Below, piece by piece: positions 51,903 through 61,905 of a stretch of 64,000 nt of DNA. The notes beneath the pieces were generated by a model. It was not told where the DNA came from. It made no database searches and was given only the letters and a program-made list of their open reading frames with translations. Position 1 is the first letter of the stretch. Each line of letters opens with the position of its first letter. This DNA comes from Marinobacter salexigens (GTDB taxonomy: Bacteria > Pseudomonadota > Gammaproteobacteria > Pseudomonadales > Oleiphilaceae), in the NCBI RefSeq assembly GCF_018860765.1, contig NZ_JAHKPV010000017.1, positions 124,001 through 188,000 of the forward strand, written 5' to 3'. Both the position numbers and the translations under genes were made by a program.

Positions 51903-54900
51903 TTACCGCAAACGCACCCGCTTGTTTTGCTTTATCGCGGCTTCCAGCTCTTTGCGAAGCTCATTCACGAACTGCTCTACATCTGCCTCAGTCTCAAGGT
52001 AGACGCCGGAGCCGATAGCTCCGAAGACTTTAGCCGCGCTAACGTCTACAACAGGCTTTGGCATGGAAACTGGTGTAGGTTTAGGTGCAGAGTCCTGTGC
52101 CACCGTGCCGGTGTAAACCTCATTATCTTCCAAAGCATCCTTCTGAGCTTTGGCCTGCTTCTCAGCCTCCACCTGGATAGCCCGCTCCAACTCGAACAGG
52201 CTGTCTTCCAGTTTTTCCTGGGCGGTCTGGGTTTGCAGCATAAAGATCTGGGCAATGCCGGTCTCGACGGCCAGCTCTTCTTTGATCAACTGCAAGGGCC
52301 GCAACAGGCGGTTACTCAAGTCCGATGTGGCTATGCCGCTTTTGAGAATTTCTGCCTGTAGCTGGGCGATTTTTTCGTCCACCCGGTCGCTGGCATGGCT
52401 GCGCTTCTCTTCAAGAATCCGGTTGTTAACGGTTTCTACGGTTTCTACCAGGTTAGCCACTTTGTGCAGCTGGCCGTAGGGGGCATCGGCCTCTGAAATG
52501 CGCTTCATTTCAGCCAGTGCCTTGCGGGCCGCGTCGTCTTTTTCCAGCGCCTGCCGGTTTTTCTCGAAATGGGCCAAACCGGTTTGAAGCTGCTGCCAGC
52601 TATGAATCTGCTTGGTGAAGAACTCGTGGATGTCCCGGTAGTCTTCCTCCAGGTCCAGGTAGTCATCTTTTTTGTTGATGACGGCTTTGAAGAAGTCGAA
52701 GCTTTCCCGGTTGGCCAACAAGCGTTCCAGAGTCAGGGTGGACTTTTCGATCACCGGCTTGCCAGGGAATCGGCCCACATCAGTCTTGCTCTTGTAGCTT
52801 TTCAGATTGGCCAGCCAGTCGTTCAGGTGGTTCTGGTAGAAGTCGAACAGATCTTTTTCCGTGTCCGGCCCCAGGGCATTAAACAGGTCTCTGGACAGGT
52901 CCCGGGCTTTTTTCAGGATGGCGTCGTCTGTCTGGCGCTTTTTCTGGACGGAGATTTCCCGGCGACGCCGACTATTGTTGAGGTAGTCGAACACCTCGTT
53001 GAGCGGCATGGACGGGCCACCAGTGTGAAATGAAATGCGACCGGAAGCCGCGAGGCGACCAATAATCAGCAGGATTTCACCATCCGGCCAGCCGTAGGGA
53101 CGGGCGGCGAATCGGTCGATGATGTCGCTCACCAGCAGGCGCTCGTTGCTGCCGGCGCGGAGGGTAATGTATTGCTCTACCTCTTTCACGGCCTGGGGGT
53201 TGCCCTCTTCCCCGTCCAGAGCCATGCCCATCTGGCCGACATCATCTACGGTAAGTACGGCACTGAGTTCCCGCATCGGGTCTTGCTGGAGCACCTTCAG
53301 GAAGCCGAGTTTGGTGTAGGTGTTCTCCAGCAGGTATTCACAGGCCTCATCAAACCGCACAACAAGACTGGAAGTGGACAGTTTCAGGTGTTGCCCCAAC
53401 GCATAACATTCGGCCCGCAAAAGCATGTCTTCCAGGGTGTGGCGCAGGCGTTTGCGACGTTCCTGGTTCTCCCGGCCACGGTCGGCCAGAATGCGGGTGA
53501 GATCTGAGTTGGTGCCGTCGTCGTTCAGACGGATGAACTTGTTGGTTTTGAGCCAGGTGCGCAGTTCCTGGAAGAAGGTTTTGTCGTCCAGCAGTTTGAT
53601 CACAGCCTGCCCGGCCACGCCTTCATTGGATTTATTGATGCAGCCGGCTTCAGTGAGCTGGCTATAATCCAGGTCCAGCGGTGACACCACTTCCACCCGC
53701 AGGTCGGATTCGTAACGGCCATCCAAGGTGTGGCCATCCAGGTAACGGCCGATGCTGTAGTCGGTTTTGTTGATGTGGTAACGGTACTTGTTCTTGTCTT
53801 TCAGCAGATCTTTGAAGATCAGGCTGGCCAGTTCCTTGTTTTCGTCGGTGCTGGCAATGTCAGTCGCTTTGATCTTGCGGGTGATGTCCCGCTCTTCGTT
53901 GGTCAGGAACAGAAACTCGTCACCGTTGCGGGTGATCAGGCTTTCTTTTTCCAGCCGGTGAACGGTTTCCTCAATACGCTTACGCAGGGCGAGTTTGTCT
54001 TCGTCGATTTTCTCGATGGACAGGGTAACGAGGTTGTCCAGGGTGCCTTTGATCAGGTCCACGTAACGGATCATGAACAACGTTCGCAGAATCTGAACGT
54101 CGAAGGCATCCAGGCTGGCGTTTTCACTGGCCTGATCGATGGTGCGCTTAACCGCCGTATCCAGGAACCCTTCCACGGAGCGGTAGAAGGCTTGCATGGG
54201 CACCAATGCGCCGATGTCTTTGCCGGCTACGCTCATGGCTGCCATTTGGAAGGCATCAAGCATGGAACGCTCACCGTAGGCCAGATGAGCACCGGTTGCG
54301 CCTACCTTGCGGATTTCCTCGAAGACCTTTTGAACCAACTGGAAGTGATAAGGGGCAAAAGGATAGTTCGCGACAAAGCTGTCCGGCCCATCGAAGTTCT
54401 TCAATGTGGGGCCGGAGCGGTCAAAGGTGATCTGGTTGCGGAGGATGTCGCCGCTTTTATCCCAGGCGGCCCGTAGCTCGGCTTCTGCTTCCGGAGTTTT
54501 GCGCAACAACCGTTTCTGAATGACTTCGTCGGTATTCGAACTGGACAGGGACAGGCGCGTCTTGAATCGACCGGCAATCTTGGAGAAGTCGTTGGCCTTG
54601 GATGAGGTGAGATCGCCCAGTATGGCTTCCATATCCGCCTGGGAGGTGACCACTATCCAGGCGCGGCCGTTACAGATAGTGCCCAGGTTTTCGGTAATGG
54701 TTTGCAGTGTAAGCATCAGTTTGGTGTCGGAGCCAATGAACTGCCCTACTTCGTCCACCATGAAGATCATCCGGTTTTCTGGGCCCTTGGCGTCCAAGTA
54801 TTCCTTAACCCAGCGGCAGAAATTTTCTACCGATACAGAGAAGGTTTCTTCCGATTCTTCAAACCATTTGTGGGCAGCATCGGCAGAGAGGCTTAGAGCT

Positions 54901-55556
54901 TTGGCGATCGCAGTTTCGATGTCGTCTTGATAGAACTGATAGCCGTCCCGCTCGTCTACCCACTCCGACCCTGTAGATGCTTTGAAGGCATCCTTGAACG
55001 CCTGGTACACCCCTTTCTGTTCCAAATGGCGTTCCATGTGGGCAATGTGGGGGTGATCGCCGCTGAAGCCCTGATACTCGTTAAAGACACGCAGGAATAC
55101 GTTGAGGATCGGGTTGCCGGAGTCGTTGGAGCTGGCTTTGGAGTCGATGTTAAAGAGGATGACATCGGCCGGAGTAGAGGCGGCTTTCTGCACATCAGCG
55201 CGGATCATGGCGTCGCGTAGTTTGTGCTCATCGAAGAACTCGACAGCCTGTCTGTTATTGCCCTGCCCATCGTGGGCTTCTTTATTCTCCATCAGGTAGG
55301 ACAGCGCCTTCAGGAAGTGCGATTTACCTGAACCGAAGAAACCGGAAATCCAGATACCCACCCGGTTAGGGATAGAGGGGTCTTTAAGATCGGTGCTGTA
55401 GCTCTCAAAGAAATCCCGGAAGTGTTTTTCCAGCTCGTTGGTAACCACATACTCTTCCAGCTCCTGCCAGACCGTGGCGTCATCCGATTGGTCGGCTTTG
55501 ACCACCCCATTGATGGAGCGGTCTAACTGTTTGAAGAAGAGGTCTTTGATAGTCAT
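51903..55556 (-). CDS. brxC: BREX P-loop ATPase BrxC
   Basis: The 1217-aa BrxC has MTIKDLFFKQLDRSINGVVKADQSDD at its N-terminus, Walker A GFFGSGKS (72-79), Walker B-like FMVDEVGQFIG near 265, and long helical C-terminal parts ending in the characteristic KNKRVRLR-like basic tail. It is the large core ATPase of type 1 BREX and is thought to organise the complex. Its length and order after brxB are canonical. Confidence 0.94.
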   Translation of the reverse strand: MTIKDLFFKQLDRSINGVVKADQSDDATVWQELEEYVVTNELEKHFRDFFESYSTDLKDPSIPNRVGIWISGFFGSGKSHFLKALSYLMENKEAHDGQGNNRQAVEFFDEHKLRDAMIRADVQKAASTPADVILFNIDSKASSNDSGNPILNVFLRVFNEYQGFSGDHPHIAHMERHLEQKGVYQAFKDAFKASTGSEWVDERDGYQFYQDDIETAIAKALSLSADAAHKWFEESEETFSVSVENFCRWVKEYLDAKGPENRMIFMVDEVGQFIGSDTKLMLTLQTITENLGTICNGRAWIVVTSQADMEAILGDLTSSKANDFSKIAGRFKTRLSLSSSNTDEVIQKRLLRKTPEAEAELRAAWDKSGDILRNQITFDRSGPTLKNFDGPDSFVANYPFAPYHFQLVQKVFEEIRKVGATGAHLAYGERSMLDAFQMAAMSVAGKDIGALVPMQAFYRSVEGFLDTAVKRTIDQASENASLDAFDVQILRTLFMIRYVDLIKGTLDNLVTLSIEKIDEDKLALRKRIEETVHRLEKESLITRNGDEFLFLTNEERDITRKIKATDIASTDENKELASLIFKDLLKDKNKYRYHINKTDYSIGRYLDGHTLDGRYESDLRVEVVSPLDLDYSQLTEAGCINKSNEGVAGQAVIKLLDDKTFFQELRTWLKTNKFIRLNDDGTNSDLTRILADRGRENQERRKRLRHTLEDMLLRAECYALGQHLKLSTSSLVVRFDEACEYLLENTYTKLGFLKVLQQDPMRELSAVLTVDDVGQMGMALDGEEGNPQAVKEVEQYITLRAGSNERLLVSDIIDRFAARPYGWPDGEILLIIGRLAASGRISFHTGGPSMPLNEVFDYLNNSRRRREISVQKKRQTDDAILKKARDLSRDLFNALGPDTEKDLFDFYQNHLNDWLANLKSYKSKTDVGRFPGKPVIEKSTLTLERLLANRESFDFFKAVINKKDDYLDLEEDYRDIHEFFTKQIHSWQQLQTGLAHFEKNRQALEKDDAARKALAEMKRISEADAPYGQLHKVANLVETVETVNNRILEEKRSHASDRVDEKIAQLQAEILKSGIATSDLSNRLLRPLQLIKEELAVETGIAQIFMLQTQTAQEKLEDSLFELERAIQVEAEKQAKAQKDALEDNEVYTGTVAQDSAPKPTPVSMPKPVVDVSAAKVFGAIGSGVYLETEADVEQFVNELRKELEAAIKQNKRVRLR

Positions 55557-55593
55557 TGCTGATCATCCTTGTAACTCGGTCAGGTACTGCCAA

Positions 55594-56175
55594 TCAGTTA
55601 TGGGGTACCAACGAAAAGGCACGGTAGTAGTTGTTGCTGGTAATACGATTGAACAACGTCAGGCTCTGACCGTTGTATTCACCCGGGTAAAATAAAACAA
55701 CGGGCTTATGGCCTAGCAGGCCGTGGAGTTTGTTGAGCAGGCCGTGAGCGCGTAGTACCGGCCAAACAGATCCTATTCCGTGGATAAGGATGATGTCGCT
55801 TTCGCCGGCGCTTGTCTGTTCCATTATGCAAGGCGCGAATTTATCCATATGCATGGGGCCAGACAGGGCTTTGAGAAGCGCTTTGTCGCCCTTTTTCACC
55901 TGCATGTCGCAGGCTTTATCCAGGAACTTGCGGTCAGCAAGATAGTTACGCATAACGTCCAACAGGTTGATGCTGGTTATTTTCAGATGGCTGTGTTTTT
56001 TAGACAGGAAATTAGTCAGGAAATCCAGGTATTCGCGGACCTTGAGTTCTTGCTCCGGGGAATAGTCAAACACCCAAAAGTTAATGTCTCCGGCAATGCT
56101 TTTTCCCTGAAGGAATTCTTCGGAGAGAATTTTGTCCGGAATCTGATTAAGCCGGTCCTGCAACGGCTGACTCAT
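55594..56175 (-). CDS. brxB: BREX protein BrxB (DUF1788)
   Basis: The 193-aa DUF1788 protein contains INFWVFDYSPEQELKVREYL, SDIILIHGIGSVWPVLRAHGLLN and VVLFYPGEYNGQSLTLFN, all BrxB hallmarks. It is a core type 1 BREX protein needed for methylation and defence in studied systems; it lies 39 bp after brxA and 37 bp before brxC. Confidence 0.93.
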   Translation of the reverse strand: MSQPLQDRLNQIPDKILSEEFLQGKSIAGDINFWVFDYSPEQELKVREYLDFLTNFLSKKHSHLKITSINLLDVMRNYLADRKFLDKACDMQVKKGDKALLKALSGPMHMDKFAPCIMEQTSAGESDIILIHGIGSVWPVLRAHGLLNKLHGLLGHKPVVLFYPGEYNGQSLTLFNRITSNNYYRAFSLVPHN

Positions 56176-56214
56176 GCACGCGCTCCATCGATCTGTTTTT
56201 CTATTTATACCCGT

Positions 56215-56826
56215 TTAGGTCGGGTTCGCACTGGAGACACTCAGACACGCCTTGATGCGATGCCGTCGGCTGTCTTCCAGCAATATACTTATCTCGGGCC
56301 GCACGAGCATGTGCTGCAACCGGAGGCTACGGGTGCTTTGCAACAATCCCACTTCGGCCAGGATACGAAACACCACCTGCCCCATCTTCTTTTTTGAGGA
56401 CTCTGTCCAAGTCTCTATTGCTGGATCCCGCTGCGACCGGTCCTCCAGAAAATCCAGCCACTGATACTGCTCCAGTTTCTCCGCTTGGAGAATAAAGGCA
56501 TCCCGCACGACGGTTTCTACAAACTCCACTAACAGTAGATTTCGCTCCAACGCTGCCACGAAGGCAACTTGAGTGGCCAACTCCTCGTCGCCATCCCGCA
56601 ATGCGCGCCAAAACGGCTGATCTAGTCGTTCGAAGCGTTGGCGCAGTGCACGCGCTTGGCGTTTAGCCGAGGCAAGACTACGCTTTTGAAGGCGATTCTC
56701 CTCCTGAATGGCTTGCTTCCACTCAGTTTCGTCTGCGCTCTGAAGCAACAATTCAGCTATGATGCGGGACTCTCTTACTAACAATGAGCCGCCAATTAAG
56801 TCGCTGTCATATTTGAACTTTTGCAT
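56215..56826 (-). CDS. brxA: BREX protein BrxA (DUF1819)
   Basis: The 203-aa all-helical DUF1819 protein opens MQKFKYDSDLIGGSLLVRESRIIAELL and carries LQKRSLASAKRQARALRQRFE. BrxA is a small DNA-binding core protein (NusB-like fold) and the first gene of type 1 BREX operons. About 170 bp separate it from the divergent helix-turn-helix gene; the BREX promoter should lie there. Confidence 0.92.
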   Translation of the reverse strand: MQKFKYDSDLIGGSLLVRESRIIAELLLQSADETEWKQAIQEENRLQKRSLASAKRQARALRQRFERLDQPFWRALRDGDEELATQVAFVAALERNLLLVEFVETVVRDAFILQAEKLEQYQWLDFLEDRSQRDPAIETWTESSKKKMGQVVFRILAEVGLLQSTRSLRLQHMLVRPEISILLEDSRRHRIKACLSVSSANPT

Positions 56827-56994
56827 TTACTAACTATTTCTCCGAGCCCGAATATGAGGCTTAGTATGCTACACGATCTTTGTCACATGTTGATATAGAG
56901 CACACATCGCAGACGATGCATATCCAGGAATCATCAGCTTTCGATATTGGACCTGGCGAGTCGTTCGCGCAGTAAGGTCGCGGAGAACGTTCAA

Positions 56995-58266
56995 ATGAAC
57001 ACATCAGACGTTACAAGAGAAGAGTTGCATCAAGAGGTATGGGGTGCGCCAATGACTAAGGTTGCCAAGAAGTATGGCGTCTCTTCGAGCTATCTCGCTC
57101 GCGTTTGCACGCAGCTGAACGTTCCACGGCCTGAACGCGGGTATTGGTCAAAACTCGCGGCAGGCCATAAAGTGGCAGTGGTTCCGCTTCCAGAGGCCAA
57201 GCCTGAACATAGTTTCAGTTGGTGTCGATCAGGCATAGTAGACCCGACGAAAAACGTTATACCTCCTAAACCTTTGCCTACCCGAAAGCGAACTTCACAT
57301 CGAAAAAAACCGGTAACCAAAGATGAAACTCATTCACTTATCCGGGGTGCTCGCGAGCTGTTTCTAAAGGGAAGAGCAACCGAAAATGGTTATCTCAAAC
57401 CGCACAAGTGGAATCTCGTGGATGTTATTACATCTCGTGAGGGGCTTGATACGGCGTTGAGAATGGCGAATGCCATATTTTTAGAATTCGAGAATCGTTC
57501 ATGGATGGTAAAGCTAGAGGCGTTTAATAAACAGTTTCAAAGACCGGAGGTAGATGACAGGCCCGCAGGCGGAAATACCCGATATGGAGTCAGGCACTGG
57601 TCCCCCGGACGTTCAACACTCGTTTATCTCGGAACCGTAGCGATTGGCCTAACGCTCATCGAAGATAGTGAGGAGGTTGAAGTTGCGTATGTGAATGGGA
57701 AATACGTTCCCACCACTCGCCTTAAGAAGTCTCACAGCGTGCCTAGATGGCCAACCAAACGTGATCTCCCATCAGGCCGTTTTAGACTCCGCGCCTACAG
57801 CCCTTATATAAGGACTCAATGGCAGCGCGAATGGTCAATTCGTGAGGGACGGGACTTAACGAAGTTCGCGCAAGAGGTTGCGAGAGAATTGAGAAAGGCG
57901 ACTTCTGACATTGCTGAGGAATTTGCTGTTGCTACGGAGCAAATCCGCAAGGACAAGCAGGCATGGGCTGAGCAGCGTGAAAAATGGCGGATTGAGGAAG
58001 ACAATAAGCTTAGACGGGAGGCAATGACGAAAAGCACGGAATCACTGGAGGGAATGATTTCCGACTGGGGGCGTGCCAAGACAATCCACCAATTCTTTGA
58101 CGAGCTGGAGGACGCGATCGCTCTCTCTCCTGAAGAAGACAAAGCTCTTCTGTATGACCGATTGCGTTCAGCAAGGGGTTTGACGCGAATTCCCAACGTG
58201 TTGGAGGTCCTGAAAGCCTGGAAGACTCCAAAAGAAATCTACAACGAGAAGAAAAAGCCCAGTTGA
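56995..58266 (+). CDS. Helix-turn-helix protein divergent from the BREX operon
   Basis: The 423-aa protein has an N-terminal helix-turn-helix (about 8-50, LHQEVWGAPMTKVAKKYGVSSSYLARVC) and a long basic/helical body with a probable coiled coil (about 310-370). The start ATG at 56995 has GGAG 9 nt upstream; the frame extends to 56947. It is head-to-head with brxA but is not a WYL-domain BrxR. It may regulate BREX or belong to the cargo. The C-terminal part is not recognised. Confidence 0.65.
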   Translation: MNTSDVTREELHQEVWGAPMTKVAKKYGVSSSYLARVCTQLNVPRPERGYWSKLAAGHKVAVVPLPEAKPEHSFSWCRSGIVDPTKNVIPPKPLPTRKRTSHRKKPVTKDETHSLIRGARELFLKGRATENGYLKPHKWNLVDVITSREGLDTALRMANAIFLEFENRSWMVKLEAFNKQFQRPEVDDRPAGGNTRYGVRHWSPGRSTLVYLGTVAIGLTLIEDSEEVEVAYVNGKYVPTTRLKKSHSVPRWPTKRDLPSGRFRLRAYSPYIRTQWQREWSIREGRDLTKFAQEVARELRKATSDIAEEFAVATEQIRKDKQAWAEQREKWRIEEDNKLRREAMTKSTESLEGMISDWGRAKTIHQFFDELEDAIALSPEEDKALLYDRLRSARGLTRIPNVLEVLKAWKTPKEIYNEKKKPS

Positions 58267-58438
58267 CCGAACAATAGTGGATACATGACTATCACAATGA
58301 GTCGGTCCTCCAGTAAATAATTCGAAGCTTGTTAGTGACTTGGAAGGGTTTCTTCCAGTACCCTTATAGATATATTTTTTAGTTTGCTAACCATCTTGGC
58401 CGGGCGATCAAATTCTTCACAACTCACAAAATCTACTA

Positions 58439-59011
58439 ATGCTGCACTTACTCAATAACTTAAGCCTCGCCGTTGGCTATCTGGCACGGTTCCTTTCTAT
58501 CGGCATATTTTCTATCGTTACTGCCGTAGTCGCTGTATCAAGCTATGTGCTTCTGGTTTCAGCGACTTTTGAATACAGTTACGGGCAAGATGATCTTGCT
58601 CTGGCTGATTTGATCGTTCTGGCGCTGCTTGCCATGGCCACGTGGCGTTACTTCCATCGCGGGAAACAAAGCCAGACCACACTTTGGCCCCTTCTGAAAA
58701 GATTCGCCTTCACACTTACCTTTATTACATTGGTCCTGCTTTCGGTAGTGGGAATTTTCGCCTCTATTGCACTCGTAGAACCCGAATTGGCAAGTGAGCA
58801 TTTAGCCGGGGGAGCGGATGATCTGCTGCTTTATGGAATTTTCTGCGCCTTCATTATCGCGATTTATGGTGCTACGCCCTTACCTCCGCTGTCTTTTCAA
58901 ACTGATGTGGCAGGCAAACAATTCCCTGGCCGAAAAGACGATAGACACGTAGGTAACAGTTCAGAACCAGAGCCACCCACTCTAGACCCTTCAGCCGAAA
59001 ATCAAGTGTAA
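58439..59011 (+). CDS. Small membrane protein, unknown family
   Basis: The 190-aa protein has four predicted membrane helices (about 20-43, 55-70, 88-112, 126-146) and a polar, Pro/Glu-rich C-terminal tail. No family is recognised. It ends 9 bp before the next gene and is probably the first gene of a plus-strand unit between BREX and the Wadjet-like genes. Confidence 0.6.
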   Translation: MLHLLNNLSLAVGYLARFLSIGIFSIVTAVVAVSSYVLLVSATFEYSYGQDDLALADLIVLALLAMATWRYFHRGKQSQTTLWPLLKRFAFTLTFITLVLLSVVGIFASIALVEPELASEHLAGGADDLLLYGIFCAFIIAIYGATPLPPLSFQTDVAGKQFPGRKDDRHVGNSSEPEPPTLDPSAENQV

Positions 59012-59020
59012 GGACGCAAT

Positions 59021-59395
59021 GTGAATTTAATATCCATAATTCTGGGCTTATCGATCCTGGCCGCTTCCCAATCCCTTTTCGCCAAGGAAGGGCCATTCGA
59101 ATACAAGGATGCCAGTCTGCTGGTCCAATCATGCCAGGAAGCAGTGGACGTATTTTCATCGCATGAGAAAACAGGCTACATGGCGGCTTACAGGACATCC
59201 CTTTCCGAGGCGCTCAGGGCTGGTTACTGCATCGGCGTTCTTGAGCAGTTTGCCGATGCTTACGATCAATATTGCGTGGGAAATGCAGACTGGTTCGAAA
59301 ATGCAAAGCGCATTGCATCATTGAATTTAACAGCACGTGAAGCAGTTACAACATCAACAATGGACATTCTTGAAGAGTATGTCTGTGGATACTGA
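59021..59395 (+). CDS. Rap1a/Tai-like periplasmic protein
   Basis: The 124-aa protein has a signal peptide (about 1-21, IILGLSILAASQSLFA) and mature Cys residues at SCQEAV, GYCIGVLEQF, QYCVG and EYVCGY, the pattern of the Rap1a/Tai immunity-protein family. It starts at GTG with TAAGGA 6 nt upstream. The Cys/GYC pattern fits but overall similarity is uncertain. Rap1a members neutralise type VI secreted amidases. It overlaps the next gene by 17 nt. Confidence 0.45.
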   Translation: MNLISIILGLSILAASQSLFAKEGPFEYKDASLLVQSCQEAVDVFSSHEKTGYMAAYRTSLSEALRAGYCIGVLEQFADAYDQYCVGNADWFENAKRIASLNLTAREAVTTSTMDILEEYVCGY

Positions 59396-60056
59396 GGGGC
59401 TCACCGTCCCGGAGGCAATTCGGAAACTCTTTGGCGTTGATGTGGCGAAAGAAAGCCACTTACTTAAAGACAAGGCCACGTCTTTCGTCCGCAATGGACT
59501 GATCGCCGTACGAAAAGAGCAAAAGGTCCATCGGCCTGCTGTCTATTTGGAGAGTGGCCAGGGCGTCACCCTTCACAATGCTCTGGTTTTGAATGCGGTG
59601 TTTCCAAATCCCAAAGACGTCAAACGAATCTTTGAGGATGACCAATACCGCAATGAGTGCGCCAATGTTGTTAAGAGTTTGCTGACCAATCGGGAATCGG
59701 TCGTGGGCCAAGCCCTTCAATCCGGGGCCTCAGATCAGATGGTCGCACTCCTTGCGGATACCGAACGAAATTTGCGAGAAGAACCCATCCCTAACCCTTT
59801 TAAGGTCCTGCCCCAGGTAGCTCTTGGGGAAAACACCACCCTTCTCCACGTCCTCCTCGTTCAGGCTGCCTCGTTGGAACCTACAGATTCGTTTCTCCTC
59901 GCCTATCTAAACGGAGACTGGGACGCCGCCCAAGAGCTATCCTCTCAGCTATCTTCCGGCAGCGCTGAGTTGCTCGCCCTCAAAACCGAAGTAGATCGGA
60001 AGCTGACAGAAGCTCGTGAGTTCAGTGAGTTACTAAGTTTTTTCCGAAAAAGATAG
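59379..60056 (+). CDS. Unrecognised cytoplasmic protein
   Basis: This 225-aa soluble protein starts MSVDTEGLTVPEAIRKLFGV. It is helical with no clear motif; the opening resembles a small DNA-binding or adaptor domain (SHLLKDKATSFVRNGLI). It overlaps the 3' end of the Rap1a-like gene by 17 nt and lies 102 bp before the MBL hydrolase gene. Function unknown. Confidence 0.55.
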   Translation: MSVDTEGLTVPEAIRKLFGVDVAKESHLLKDKATSFVRNGLIAVRKEQKVHRPAVYLESGQGVTLHNALVLNAVFPNPKDVKRIFEDDQYRNECANVVKSLLTNRESVVGQALQSGASDQMVALLADTERNLREEPIPNPFKVLPQVALGENTTLLHVLLVQAASLEPTDSFLLAYLNGDWDAAQELSSQLSSGSAELLALKTEVDRKLTEAREFSELLSFFRKR

Positions 60057-60158
60057 AAATTTTCCTCACAGCGGTTGGTAGTGCATTGCACTGATTGATT
60101 CTGATCACCGGGCAAAAAAGCCCCTTTGATCTAACCAATCGCTTTGAGGAAAAATATT

Positions 60159-61796
60159 ATGAAGGTCAAATTTGTCGGTGCTATCGATGGCGTAACGGGT
60201 TCTTGTTCTTGGCTCAAACATGAAGCTTCAGGCACCCAACTGTTAGTGGACTGCGGGATGCACCAAGGGACCCACGACACACAATTCAAAAATTACGAGA
60301 AATTCCCTTTCTGCCCTTCTGAGATCAAGTATGTCCTGCTGACCCACGCCCATATTGATCACTGCGGACTCCTACCCCGCCTAGTCAAAGAAGGTTTTCG
60401 GGGACATGTGTACTGCACCTCAGCAACGCGGGATGTCGCAAAACTGCTTCTAGAGGATTCAGCGCGACAGCAGGAGGACTACTCTCAACAGCACGTTGAT
60501 CAGATTAAATGGCACGCCATCGACCGGCACAACTTTGCATGGAAAGACATGCTGCGGCTATCGGATGGGCTCAGCGTCAACTTTTTGCGCAGCAGCCACG
60601 TTCTGGGTGCCGCCATGGTTTCGGTTGCCTGGCAGACAAACGATAAAAACGAGAGCGGTCAGCCGGTTCTGAAAAGTATTTGTTTCAGTGGGGACATTGG
60701 GTGCCAAGACAAAACCAATTGCTACCTGCCCCTTATGAAAGACGGTTTTGAACCTTTTCCGAACGCCGACTACCTGGTCGTAGAGTCGACCTATGGCGCA
60801 ACAGTCCGTGAGGAGGCCTACAAACTCGCCCAAAATAGATTGGCTTCACTATCCGCTGTTGTTGAAGGAACGATCTTCAGCAAAGGGGGGAAAGTCTTCA
60901 TTCCAACTTTCTCGTTTCACCGGGCTCAGGAGCTTATCGCAGATATTATCTGGCTGGCCGAGAATGAGGCTTGCGAGGATGAGCCGATATTTTGCGACGG
61001 CAGACCATTGCGAGTCGCTTTGCACAGCTCTCTGGCAATAAAGTTGTGCAACGTTTATGGGCAACACTTGAATGCCCGTGTCTCATCTGGAAAGTACCAA
61101 TATTTAAACAATGAGCTTCCAGAGCGGATTTGCATGACGGGCGATCAGCTTTCCAAGATATTCTCTGATTTGGGTTCAGGCCGAAAAGTCACGCTACCCG
61201 GTTTGGAAATTGTTCCAGTAACAGGAGGCGGCAAAGACGGAAGTCGGGCGAGAGATTGGGCTGACGTCATAATCGCCAGCTCAGGCATGTGCGACCACGG
61301 ACCGGCAAAGCACTATTTGAAACGACTTGGCAGGGATCCCAAAAACACTGTGGTCACAACAGGTTTTATGTCGGCAAGCTCAGCTGGCAAAAAATTTGTT
61401 TCAAATGCCCTGGACCCTGAAAGTGACCACACCGGTGCCGAAGTCATCGAAATGTCACACTACTATTCTGCTCACGGAGACCAAGCAAAGCTTCTTGATC
61501 ACATATTTAACCTAGAAGGCCTTACAGACAAGATGCGGGAAACCATCGTTTTCATAAACCATGGTGAGACTAGTCGGAAGTCAGTGTTTGAGGAGTCAAT
61601 CCGGAATCGTGCTTCGCTGCGGAAACATGGTGATCGGCGAATTGCCGACGTTCAGATTGCAGACGGGAAATGGTTTAACCTCGACTCAGGTTGCTATGAA
61701 GATGGTCCAAACCCAGAAGATGAGTTGAGAGACGCGATGGTTGAAAAGGGACTGAGCGCAGAGGATGTAAAAAAATTGATCGAGCAGCTTTCATAG
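60159..61796 (+). CDS. MBL-fold/beta-CASP hydrolase (CPSF/RNase J-like)
   Basis: The 545-aa protein carries the metallo-beta-lactamase HAHIDH motif at 63-68 and further metal ligands (SSHVLGAAM, FSGDIG), and a beta-CASP insert typical of nucleic-acid-cutting members (PTFSFHRAQELI, SSGMCDHGPAKHYL, HYYSAHGDQ). It is likely a two-zinc ribonuclease or nuclease acting in the cytoplasm. The ATG at 60159 has GAGGA 8 nt upstream; the frame above opens at a TTG. It is 109 bp before jetA and may work with that defence unit. Confidence 0.8.
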   Translation: MKVKFVGAIDGVTGSCSWLKHEASGTQLLVDCGMHQGTHDTQFKNYEKFPFCPSEIKYVLLTHAHIDHCGLLPRLVKEGFRGHVYCTSATRDVAKLLLEDSARQQEDYSQQHVDQIKWHAIDRHNFAWKDMLRLSDGLSVNFLRSSHVLGAAMVSVAWQTNDKNESGQPVLKSICFSGDIGCQDKTNCYLPLMKDGFEPFPNADYLVVESTYGATVREEAYKLAQNRLASLSAVVEGTIFSKGGKVFIPTFSFHRAQELIADIIWLAENEACEDEPIFCDGRPLRVALHSSLAIKLCNVYGQHLNARVSSGKYQYLNNELPERICMTGDQLSKIFSDLGSGRKVTLPGLEIVPVTGGGKDGSRARDWADVIIASSGMCDHGPAKHYLKRLGRDPKNTVVTTGFMSASSAGKKFVSNALDPESDHTGAEVIEMSHYYSAHGDQAKLLDHIFNLEGLTDKMRETIVFINHGETSRKSVFEESIRNRASLRKHGDRRIADVQIADGKWFNLDSGCYEDGPNPEDELRDAMVEKGLSAEDVKKLIEQLS

Positions 61797-61905
61797 CGGA
61801 CGAGTATGAAGCAAACTTGCGTTAAACTCGTATTTTAATTGGTGTTTTAAGTGAGTGGCTAAGCCTTTGGCCACTCACCTCTCTGCCGAACACAAGGACG
61901 GAATC

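Noticed and set aside
60885..60890. G6 run in the MBL gene as a phase-variation tract
   Set aside because: Six is too short for a convincing slippage tract, and the gene shows no other switching sign.
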